Positions 54,188 to 64,000 of a stretch of DNA of 64,000 nt are shown here, piece by piece (positions within the stretch are counted from its first letter, which is position 1; each line of letters begins with the position of its first letter). A program made the position numbers and the translations under genes. Below the pieces are notes generated by a model. The model was given only the letters and a program-made list of their open reading frames with translations. It made no database searches and was not told the origin of the DNA. The stretch spans positions 38,794,671 through 38,858,670 of the forward strand of contig CAIIXF020000007.1 in assembly GCA_903813345.2 (NCBI GenBank), given 5' to 3'. The DNA is from Owenia fusiformis. Its lineage: Eukaryota; Annelida; Polychaeta; Sabellida; Oweniidae.

Positions 54188-57100
54188 TTCAAGAGGAGCT
54201 AGAGAATGCTAACAAATTTCTGGAACAGGCAGCTGTGCAAAATTTGGTAAGAAAAATTTTTGTTTTTCAAAAGTATCTCTCGTTACCAGTTCTTCACTTG
54301 TTCACAGCACATCATACTAACTGGTGTAGGATCATCAAAATGGTGGACAAAATTTGGTCGAAGGATTTTGACCAGAACTTGTCAAATTAGATGATTGTTA
54401 ATAAAGAACCCCAGTGGTGAGATCGCTGAGGGTAACTCAGTATTCTGTAGCAATATGTGGATTAATGTATAGTTTGTGTTGAGTTTATAAATGAATAAAA
54501 TGTCAGTCAATACATAACATTATTGTCTTATATTTTGCAGCCACAGTTACTGCAACAATTATCCGATGTTCTGAAGCATGGCGGCAATAACGCAGCAGTG
54601 CGTATGCAGGCTGGTATCCAGTTAAAGAATGCCTTATACTCCAAAGACCCCTCTATAAAAGAATCATATCAGCAAAGATGGCTGGCTATGCCAGAAGAAG
54701 TAAAAGCCCATGTGAAGAAGAATGTAAGTGAATACAGTTAAAGGGGTATTCCTTGCCAGACCATCTCTCTCCTAATATGGTAGCTATAACTATATACATT
54801 TGTACATACTTTGCAAGTTTATCAAAAAACAGAAAAATGTTTTGAAATGGTCAATATTGATCACTTAAAAATGTAGTGCTTAATTCCAGTAGGCTGCCAT
54901 CTTTTAAAATTTCACTCAGGAAGTTTGAACTTTGAACTTTGCATATAACATTTGGTAAGGAGCTGTCAGAATTTCTAAACCAGCTGAATATTTTTTCAAT
55001 TTGGTCTATTATTAAAAACCTTTTGACGATCTCTTCTTTAGTTCTAAGTTGACAACTCCTGAAAATATTTTTACACAGAAGATAAGGGCTTCTTGTTTAG
55101 AAGTGATTTTGTACTTCTTTCCTATACTGTAATAGACAAGGTTATAACAGGTGAGAGTCGATGACATCACTTCCTGAAAGAAATCTGAAAAGATGGCAGC
55201 TAACTGGGAATGAGTACTACATTTTTAAATTATCAATATTGACCATATGAAAACATTTTCCCGTGTTTTGCTAAATATGTCAAGTATATATATGATTGTA
55301 GCTACCATATCAGGAGAGAAATAGTCTGGCAAGGAATGTTCCTTTAAGTCTTTATGTGCATTCTGGAGCATTCATTGAAACAAATGGTTTGGTCATAATG
55401 TTAAAGTTTCATTCTCATTAAAATGTAAAGAATCGGAAAACTTTTGTGTATATTTGTTTGTGAGTTCGATTTGTGCACATATTTTAAGTGTGAGTTTGAC
55501 TTGTGCCTAAATGTGTAGTGTGAGTGGCACTTGTGTGCATATTTGTAGTGTGAGTGGGTGTATGTATATTTGTAGTGTGCGTGGGACTTGTGCACATATT
55601 TCTAGTGTAAGTAGAACTTGTATGTATATTTGTAGTATGCGTGGGAATAGACTAGATGCGAGTAGAAATAATCTTGATTTACGTCATTAAATATTCAAAA
55701 TTCAAAGTGATGTCATATTTGAAATCTGCATGTAAAAGTACATCTAGAAATATGGTTTCGAAAATTGTCTATCAACTTTTAAAATTAAATTTTTTTTGAA
55801 AATGTGACTTCTTGTTCGGGTTGATTCCCCATACACCCCATGTTACAAAACCACAAAAAGTGAATTATCTTTTCTTGTATTGGACAGATAACATTTTCTT
55901 TTACTGGACATAATTTAATTTGCATAACTATTAGATACATAAGGGTTATTTGAAAATTGAGCCACGCAAATAGACGTAATTTAAGTTAAAGGGAACTTTC
56001 TACTATACCCGCCATGCTATCTGACCCGAACGAGCCAACTAGTGGTGAATCTGGTAACTACCTACTCGCATCTGCGTTATTGTGCGTATATGTGTAGTGT
56101 AAGTGTTATTTGTATGTATATATGTAGTGTATATGAGACTTGTGCATATATTTGTAGTGTAAGTGGGAATTGTGTGCATATATGTAGTGTGACAGGGAAT
56201 TATGCATAGATTCATAGTATTAATGGGACTTGTGTGTGAGTGGGACTTATACATATATTTGTAGTGTGAGTGGGAATTATGCATATATTCATAGTATTAA
56301 TGGGACTTGTGTGTGAGTGGGACTTATACATATATTTGTAGTGTGAGTGGGAATTATGCATATATTCATAGTATTAATGGGACTTGTATGTGAGTGGGAC
56401 TTATACATATATTTGTAGTGTGAGTGGGACTTGTACATATATTTGTAGTGTGAGTGGGACTTGTACATATATTTGTAGTGTGAGTGGGACTTGTACATAT
56501 ATTTGTAGTGTGAGTGGGAACTGGGTGTATATTTGTGGTGTGAGTGGGACTTGTGCACATTTTTGTTGTGTGTGTGAGTGGGACTTGTGCATATATTTGT
56601 AGGTGATTAAAAAATTACTTTTGGAAATTCTTGTAACAATGAATTTGGGAAATTCAAGTTAGGCAAACTTAAAGTGAATACTTGATGAAAAGAGATGAAA
56701 AGAAAACCTTTATGTGGTATCATATACATGTATCAATAATCGCAGACTGAAAAATAGTGAACTATCACATACAAATTTAAATGTATGCCATTTCTTCAGA
56801 TTTTTTTGATTTTTTCAGGTGCTAGATACTCTAGGTACGGAACAGATGAGACCAAGCTCTGCAGCCCAATGTGTCGCTTATATCGCATGTGCAGAGCTAC
56901 CACAAAACCAATGGCAAGATCTAATAGACAGTTTAACAAAAAATGTGACAAATCCAAATAGCACGGAGGAAATGAAGGTTTCCACTTTAGAAGCCATAGG
57001 ATATATTTGCCAAGACATTGTAAGTTACCAAGTGGAGTACAGTATTGGCAAATCTTGCTGTTTATAGACTGTATCATTTGAGACCTATGTCTCAGTTTAT

Positions 57101-60100
57101 AAGATATTTGAGGAATAGGGAAATTGCGAATATTGGGTACTAGCATTTCTCAACCAATTTTGCATATTCAACCTATTTAGGAACCAGGGGGCCATTAACA
57201 GAAACGTTCTAAGTTAGGAATTCCTAAACTCCATTGTTCATTAACTGATGTCATTATATCCATGGTTACAACAATTGATTTAAGAATTCCTAAATTTACA
57301 TAGTTTCTGTAAATGACCCCCTGGTCTATAACATTTTGATGTTGTCCAAAGAGGAATTAAATAACACTTCATGTTGATTCACTTTCCTCTTCTAAAATGT
57401 ACTGAAAATTTTATATTGGCACTCTGTTTATTGCAACATTGTTCAATGAGCATTGCTACATTTTGTATTGCCATATTGTCATATTGCTGAATTTAAAATT
57501 GCCTGTTGCCAAATTTCATGTTGCCATTTTAGGACCCTGTTATATTACTGAAACAGTCCAATGAGATTCTCACCGCAATCGTTCATGGAATGAAGAAAGA
57601 TGAACCAAGGTGAGCTCAAGACTTCACCTAGTATCTTATATTTAGTTTTGTTATTAGAAAAGGGGTAATTCAGAAGCCAAATTATTCCCAGTTGGAATTT
57701 AAAGATAAAAAATAATTCGGGGAAGATGTTGGGAATTTGAATATATTGTTATAAATGATATGATTATGATACATAAAATCTAAAAGAAATACAAAAATCT
57801 TATGAATGTCATGTTTATCCCCTGAAAAGTTAAATGATAACAGATTTTGATTGAATCATATAATCAATATAAATCATGCAATATAACTATGAGAACCACA
57901 AGATCATAATAACCATGACTACATTGTGTTCCAGTGCACATGTCAGATATGCCGCCACTGAAGCCTTGCTGAACTCACTAGAATTTACTAAAGCTAACTT
58001 TGAAAAAGAGGTAAGTTTGAACATCATATTACAGCAATAATCCACGTAGCGTAGATTTAAATGTAATAGGTTTGCATTCTCATATTATATCTTTGATTTA
58101 GATGGGTGAAATAACTATCTAGTTTTTTCATAATTCAAAAGATATAAAAGATGAAACATTCAGAGACTGCTCATATCTTTGTTTACACCATTATTTCCCT
58201 TTTAGTCTGAGCGCCACTTCATAATGCAAGTGGTATGTGAGGCAACACAGTCTAATAACATTCAAGTGAAACATTCAGGGACTGCTCATATCTTTGTTTA
58301 CACCATTATTTCCCTTTTAGTCTGAGCGCCACTTCATAATGCAAGTGGTATGTGAGGCAACACAGTCTAATAACATTCAAGTGAAACATTCAGGGACTGC
58401 TCATATCTTTGTTTACACCTTTATTTGAATATTTCCCTTTCAGTCTGAGCGCCACTTCATAATGCAAGTGGTATGTGAGGCAACACAGTCTAATAACATT
58501 CAAGTGAAACATTCAGGGACTGCTCATATCTTTGTTTACACCATTATTTCCCTTTTAGTCTGAGCGCCACTTCATAATGCAAGTGGTATGTGAGGCAACA
58601 CAGTCTAATAACATTCAAGTGAAACATTCAGGGACTGCTCATATCTTTGTTTACACCATTATTTCCCTTTTAGTCTGAGCGCCACTTCATAATGCAAGTG
58701 GTATGTGAGGCAACACAGTCTAATAACATTCAAGTGAAACATTCAGGGACTGCTCATATCTTTGTTTACACCATTATTTCCCTTTTAGTCTGAGCGCCAC
58801 TTCATAATGCAAGTGGTATGTGAGGCAACACAGTCTAATAACATTCAAGTGAAAGTGGCAGCCCTACAATGTCTGGTGAAGATTATGTCCTTGTATTACC
58901 TTTACATGGAGCACTATATGGGACAAGCCCTATTTGCAGTAAGTCAACCATCTTGTAGTGCCTAATTTCTTCTAATTCTTATAAGACCCTTACTTGAACC
59001 ATTTCTCTGATGTATTAATTGTGTATGAGGAAGTGAATCAAGACTTCAATTTCAACTTGGAGTTTCATAATAATTGTTGGTATCTTAATAAACTTCTTGA
59101 GTTCTAAGTACCCATAGACATGAGCATTTGGACATTTAGTTCATCATAGCTCTAGAGATAGGTCCTGTTGTGTTGGAATATCCTGGAATTCTGGGTAATA
59201 GCATCTAGTGAGGCCATGAAGAGTGAAGTATATAATATCTCCCTACAGGGTTTTATGGGTAATGGTATCTCTTGTAAATGAGGTACACAGGGTGTTCTGG
59301 GTAATAGTATATTTTGTTTTTACAGACCGCAGAGGCCGTGAAAATAAATCTGATGAGGTCTCACCTCAGGGTATTCTAGGTAATAGTACCTCTTGTTTTT
59401 ACACAATCATAGTTGAGGCCATGAAGAGTGAATCTGATGAGGTCTCACTACAGGGTATTCTGGGTAATAGTTCCTCTTGTTTTTATAGATCACAGTTGAT
59501 TCCATGAAGAGTGAATTTGATGAGGTCTCACTACAGGGTATTGAGTTCTGGTCCAATGTCTGTGATGAGGAGGTGGACCTTGCAATAGAAGCTTCTGAGG
59601 TGAGCTTTGTATTAATCATTTTCTATATTGGAGTTCAACCATTTCAATCAGCCCAGTCAATGATTCTGAATTCTAAAATATATCATAACACATTTGCAAT
59701 GTTATCTTCAGTCAAGTCCTGCTATAAGACAGTCACTATGGCAACATTACCTTTATTTTTATCCCATCGAACAAAGTTCGGAGAGATATAGGGAACGACT
59801 CTGTCCGCCTGTACGTATGTCTGTCTGTCCGTCCGGGCAATAAGTCAAATACTGTAACTTGAAAAGTAGTGGAGCGATTTTGTTCATATTTGTTATACTT
59901 TAAGCATGGCACAATGTCTAATGATATTTTGGGTCGTAGAAGGGCATTTTGAAAAATGGCTGCCATTTTTACGTGTGTCATTTTACATTTTTTACTAAAA
60001 CTCAAAAAGTAGTTGGGCTATTTTGTTCATATTTTATATGTTAATACTATAAGCATGGCACACTGTCTAATGACACTTTGGGTAGTAGGTGGCCATTTTT

Positions 60101-63100
60101 GCGTTTTTTACTATGACTTGAAAAGTAGTGAAGCGATTTTGTTCAAATTTGATATGTGAATGCTCATTAGCCTTTTGCACTGTCTCATGACACTTCAGGT
60201 AGTAGATGGCCATTTTAAAAAATGGCTGTCATTTTTTAAATTTTTTACTATAACTCGAAAAGAAGTGGAGCGATTTTGTTCATATTTGATATGTGAATAC
60301 TTTAAGCATGGTACATTGTCTAATAAAACTTTGGGGAGTAGTCGGCCATTTTGAAAAATGGCCACCATTTTTATATGTGTTATTCTACATTTTTTGTTAT
60401 AACTCAATAATAGAGCGATTTTGTTCATATTTGATATATGAGTACTCATAAACATTGCATACTGTCTTATGACATTTTGGGTAGAAGGTGGCCATTTTAA
60501 AAAATGGCCACCATTTACAAGTACATCTGTGTGATTTTTTAAAAATTTTATAGGTGGCAACTTAAAAGCATATTACTTCTTCTGATGATAACTTGGCTAG
60601 TGAGCAACCATTTTGAAAATGTTGGCCTCTCTTATGTGCGTTGTTTTATGATATTTGCTATATATTTCATTTGTAAAAATGCCAGCCATTTCTGTTTGAT
60701 GGGATTCGCTACACTTTGGCGTTGCCGTTGTTCTTAAGTTTATATATCATATTCAGACGGGGGTCACCATGGCAACAATTTGTTAATCATTTATGCATTC
60801 TATTCAGGCGGATGAACAAGGCAGACCTCCAGAGAGAACTAGCAGATTCTATGCTAAAGGTGCTCTTCCATACCTGGTTCCTTTACTGTGTATGTGCATC
60901 ACCATGGCAACAATATGTTAATCATTTATGCATTCTATTCAGGCGGATGAACAAGGCAGACCTCCAGAGAGAACTAGCAGATTCTATGCTAAAGGTGCTC
61001 TTCCATACCTGGTTCCCTTACTGTGTATGTGCCTCACCAGACAAGTAAGTTCTGAAACATTTCATCTTACTTGCAGGATTCCTGGCTAATGCTGAAGACA
61101 TGATCACCTAATTAAAATACTCTAATTCAGTCCAATTGTTCTTCCGAGTTCACTGCTGAGAGTGAAAAGTGCTTGTCATTGGCACCTGGTCACGCAGGCG
61201 CTTTGTAATTAATGTTACATATGGACTATCATAGGAGGTTTTAGTCAAATTGAATGGGAATTGTGGACAACTTTCCTTTCCTCAATAATCTTGAGTTAAT
61301 ATTTTGTTATTTTGTTTGTTCTTAGGAAGAGTTTGACGATGATGATGAGTGGAACCCCTGTAAAGCTGCTGGTGTTTGTCTCATGCTTCTAGCAACCTGT
61401 TGTGAGGATGAAATAGTTCCCATAGTGATACCTTTCATCCATGAAAACATCAAGAGTCCCGACTGGAAATGCAGGGATGCAGCTGTCATGGCATTCGGTA
61501 CGTAACCTCCAATTATCACATTGTGGTGCGAAAATATAAATGTATGTATATGATGTATGATAAGCTGGGAGTAAGCCTCTCTGTTTTTAGAAGTAACACT
61601 TCAGCTGAAAAAATAAGTGGTCTTGAGAACTGCTCTGAATTTGATGCTGATATATTAAAAATGTGAATAAAATATTGTAATTATAAAGATGAGTATACAG
61701 GGTGGTCCAAAAAAATTGGAACATTTGTTAATTGAACGCAAAACCTTTATTTTTCATCTAAAATGCACCAAATTTTACTAAACATAGTTCAGTCACTTAT
61801 TTATCTGATGTAAAGTTTATAGGTGCAAACCACTAAGTGAACACCTTAAACTAGTCAATGTTTCATAGGACCCCCTTTTCTCAAATATACACTTGTCAAT
61901 TTTGCTGCTACTTTTTCAAGTAATCTTTATGTCAAAGCTTTAATGAACATGATGATTGCTATACTCGTTTTACAAAATCATATCCAGTTGACAAGAGGTA
62001 TTTACATCTATGGTTTACTAGAAAACTATTTAGTCTAATTGTGTTAATGCCAACTTAAAGAATACCTAAACTAATTATTTTTATTTAAGAGGGAAAAAGG
62101 AACATGTCAGAGGTGAGCGATTGCTTAACCCACACAGTTGCTAAAGTGACAAAATCATTGCTTCCATTTTTTAGTTAAGGCAAAACTGACCAGTTATTTA
62201 CAAGGCTTTATTAAAGACCAACTCTAAACACATATAATGTATCATTTGTGTTCTGGGAGACTCCTTTATGATATTGATATTCGTATATATTGACATATTC
62301 GATGAATATTATTCATATTAAAACAATAAAGGGGGAGGCTTTATTCACCAGTCAAAACTGCCCTGATCCCTTTCTGGAGAAGAATATTCCATCAGTAATA
62401 CACGAATACACCTAACAATAGCCATCAGAATATGCTTGATGCCCATCAATTTGGATAAAAAATGTTGAATATGTTACCAGATGTGATCTTCCAAAGCAAA
62501 GATATAGGGAGTTTGGTCAAGCTGAATTTCTAGATGGCTTTGACAAAAACAAACAAACAGAAAAATGAATGAATAATTTCAAAACTGGCTCCTGGGCTGG
62601 ATCTTGTAATTCAGGATTAGGGGGGTCATATCAAACATTGTCTAGTTTAATGCATTCATTTTGTTGTTTGCACCTATAAACTTTAAGTGAGATAGATAAG
62701 TGACTGAACTATACTCAGTAAAGTTTTGGTGCATTTTAGAGGAAAAATAAAGATTTTGTATTCAATTAACAAATGTTCCAATTTTTTTGGACCACCCTGT
62801 ATATTATGGAATAATGACAATATTGTAAGAGCTAATAAAACTCTGTATTTTTCTAATTGGATTGAGAAAAAACTGATATGCATTAAGGATGTTATTAGAA
62901 ACAAAGCATTGGTACCATATGATGATATTGCTAACATAGTAGGTAGAAATGGCCAAGTATTTTTACAGTATCAGGCATTAAGAAATGCTCTAAAACCAGA
63001 ACACACTTTGGTGGACATATTGAACGTCTGTTTATGTAAATAAAGTTGACAATAAAACTTGTTTTTGCAAGTTTTGGAAAACCCGTTTTGAAATGAAAAT

Positions 63101-64000
63101 GGCGTCATTTATATAATGGACACTGGTTGACAGACATTTTAATAAATTTGAACTTATGATATACCAAATTAAAGATAAGTAAATTCCCTATCCAGTGGTA
63201 TATAATATGACATATTTTCATCAAGAAAATCAATATTTATTTTTAAAATACGAGTGTCCCATTTTTTTGGACCACCCTGTACTTATAATTGTATGATAAA
63301 TTTTGCCATTACTGCCATTTTTTAAAAGTGTATAAAATAGGAGATTCCTGTCGATTAAATCAAACGCCCTCTGGAGGTCAATGAACCCAGCAAATATACT
63401 TGATTTATTTTCTATGGAATTTTGAAAAATGGAGTTTAAAGAAAATAGATTACGGATGTGTCCATTTTTTGAATAAGAGAAATGTTTTGTGTATTCATTG
63501 ACGCACCACTAGCAAAAATGACAGTTTTTATTATAGTATTCATCATGTAGGTTCTGTGTAGGAACTTTGATTCCAGTAATCTAAAGATATTGGTAGAAAA
63601 AGCTGGGCATTATTATGTTGCTTTATGGGTTCAGTTTTAGAGGCCCCTGACCCAAATAAATTAAAGAAACTAGTAGAAGCCATGCCAATGTTGATAGGAC
63701 TCCAAAAATATCAGTTTTGTATTTCGAGACACTGATTATTATGTGTCTCATGATATTTGTGCTTTAATAGGTTCAGTTTGAGAGGGCCCTGACCCAAATA
63801 ATTTCAAGAAGCTGATAGAGGAGGCCATGTCAATGTTGATAGGACTCCTAAAAGATCAATGTTGTATTTTGAGACACCAATTATAATATGTCTATATTTG
63901 TGCTTTATAGGTTCAGTTTTAGAGGGCCCTGACCCAAATAATTTAAAGAAGCTGGTAGAAGAGGCCATGCCAATGTTGATAGGACTCCTAAAAGATCCAA
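54188..64000 (+). CDS. KPNB1: Importin subunit beta-1, N-terminal half (ten exons, continues right)
   Basis: Exons 54188-54246, 54541-54723, 56819-57019, 57533-57609, 57935-58010, 58789-58938, 59489-59599, 60943-61044, 61326-61497 and 63911-64000 (open at the edge). Every junction is GT-AG and in phase, giving about 407 codons. Blocks match importin beta closely: [131 protein letters not shown]. These are HEAT repeats 1-9, which bind RanGTP (first repeats) and FG-nucleoporins. EEFDDDDEW is the acidic loop that contacts the importin-alpha IBB helix. The protein carries cargo through nuclear pores. Exon 1 (MELI-like start) was not found; the first visible exon needs one base from it. Four exons have adjacent tandem partial copies. 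Confidence 0.96.
55460..56610 (+). repeat. Minisatellites of the 'gtgagtgggacttgt' family, ~31-bp unit, in KPNB1 intron
   Basis: Units of 'tgtgagtgggacttgtgca' plus 'tatatttgtag' occur in two blocks, about 55460-55650 (diverged) and 56080-56610 (close copies near the end). A non-repetitive ~430-bp piece lies between them. The long open frames on both strands are caused by the periodicity. Confidence 0.9.
58140..58788 (+). repeat. Tandem array of the KPNB1 SERHFIM-exon acceptor and 5' half (115-bp unit, five extra copies)
   Basis: 'cttttag|TCTGAGCGCC' starts at 58206, 58321, 58444, 58559, 58674 and 58789, spaced 115, 123, 115, 115 and 115 bp. Each extra copy has the acceptor and 66 nt of exon, then returns to intron at 'gtgaaacattcag'. 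Translated through, a copy stops at the TGA of the next 'gtctga'. Only the sixth copy continues to the donor. Confidence 0.95.
59185..59488 (+). repeat. Tandem partial copies of the KPNB1 ITVDSMKSE exon start
   Basis: Segments with 'gaggccatgaagagtgaa', 'gatgaggtctcactacag' and 'ggtattctgggtaatag' recur at about 59205, 59330 and 59410 before the genuine exon at 59489. They are more diverged than the 58206 array, and one lacks an AG acceptor. Confidence 0.85.
59760..60720 (+). repeat. Dispersed repeat copy in KPNB1 intron
   Basis: Begins 'cgaacaaagttcggagag' with 'gtctgtctgtccgtccggg', then four cycles of 'gtggagcgattttgttcat' and 'ggccattttgaaaaatggc'. Same family as 34830 and 38880. Confidence 0.6.
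60763..60942 (+). repeat. Duplicated acceptor plus most of the KPNB1 ADEQGRPPE exon (135-bp unit)
   Basis: An upstream copy starting at 60808 is almost identical to the genuine exon at 60943 but switches to intron sequence at 'tcaccatggcaac', giving a TAA stop. Only the second copy reaches the donor at 61045. Confidence 0.92.
61696..62801. mobile_element. Mariner-like non-autonomous element, 1.1 kb, TA duplication
   Basis: Ends TACAGGGTGGTCC and GGACCACCCTGTA are inverted, with arms of about 140 bp (through 'aaaatgcaccaaa' and 'tttataggtgcaaac'). TA flanks at 61694-61695 and 62802-62803. The CAGGGTGGNCC terminus is common in Tc1/mariner elements. No transposase frame inside. Confidence 0.85.
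62802..63043 (+). pseudogene. Non-LTR retrotransposon (LINE) ORF2 C-terminal remnant
   Basis: The frame reads LWNN-like start then [32 protein letters not shown] and [17 protein letters not shown], stop at 63041-63043. The 'WNN...F..W......I.D' pattern is that of the region after the RT domain in many invertebrate LINEs. The apparent ATG at 62726 lies in the adjacent mariner-like element and is not its start. Confidence 0.6.
63282..63500 (-). pseudogene. LINE reverse transcriptase fragment, cut by a mariner-like end
   Basis: The minus strand reads [20 protein letters not shown] then [17 protein letters not shown], the classic RT block (F.DL..AFD...R..L) of non-LTR elements. It ends abruptly where a third copy of GGACCACCCTGTA (63269-63281) begins. 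Confidence 0.7.
63628..63910 (+). pseudogene. Two decayed copies of the KPNB1 GSVLEGPDP exon
   Basis: Copy 1 (about 63629) has lost its acceptor (tttatgg instead of tttatag). Copy 2 (63771) keeps the acceptor, but TTA has become TGA, a stop in the fourth codon. Copy 3 (63911) is intact and is the exon. Units are about 140 bp. Confidence 0.88.

Noticed and set aside
56039-56602. Overlapping Thr/His/Tyr-rich frames on the minus strand and Gly/Cys frames on the plus strand
   Set aside because: They are translations of the ~31-bp minisatellite in a KPNB1 intron.
58206-58938. A CRISPR-like array
   Set aside because: The units are contiguous tandem copies without unique spacers and contain a eukaryotic exon start.
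62726-63043. 105-codon frame as a host gene
   Set aside because: Its ATG is in the mariner-like terminal repeat and the rest is the tail of a LINE ORF2.

Overview
The window is animal nuclear DNA: AT-rich, with long introns, canonical GT-AG splice sites and many short transposon copies. The proteins are clearly metazoan. Dispersed repeats with runs of 'gtccgtctgtccgtc' and 'ggccattttgaaaatgg' resemble those of marine lophotrochozoans, especially bivalve molluscs. That placement is inference; no marker gene fixes the species.

Layout. Positions 1-3119 hold the 3' part of a Ty3/Gypsy LTR retrotransposon (RT, RNase H, integrase, polypurine tract, short LTR) sitting in an intron of the next gene. 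Positions 3356-4543 (+) are the last two exons of a type-B carboxylesterase/cholinesterase-like protein with a GPI-type tail. Positions 6818-18449 (-) are eight exons of TAF5 (TFIID/SAGA subunit), covering the LisH and NTD2 domains but not the WD40 propeller. Head to head with it, 49 bp from its start codon, RPL41 (+, 18498 to about 24300) begins: a 25-residue ribosomal protein spread over a 5'TOP leader exon and three coding exons. Positions 29013-46545 (-) are a complete four-exon gene for a secreted 195-residue CAP/SCP (GAPR-1/CRISP-like) protein, with about 97% of its span in introns. Positions 54188-64000 (+) are ten exons of importin subunit beta-1 (KPNB1), roughly the N-terminal half, running off the right edge.

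Between and inside these genes lie foldback/MITE-type DNA transposons. Several have target-site duplications readable from the sequence: TTAA for five insertions of four families, TA for mariner-like families, TAA for a Harbinger-like copy, and 5-bp duplications for three others. Some are nested, and paralogous copies give empty sites. One TTAA element sits exactly on the stop codon of the CAP gene.

The most unusual feature is a recurring pattern in TAF5 and KPNB1: seven of the 18 exons seen in these two genes carry adjacent tandem arrays of a splice junction plus part of the exon. Units are about 53-140 bp, with two to nine copies, and 5-6 bp of microhomology is visible at three of the junctions. 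Only the outermost copy can give a full reading frame; where checked, the inner copies run into stops or have lost the acceptor. I see no bacterial-type system, CRISPR array or rRNA; the only tRNA-like sequence is a SINE-type relic.
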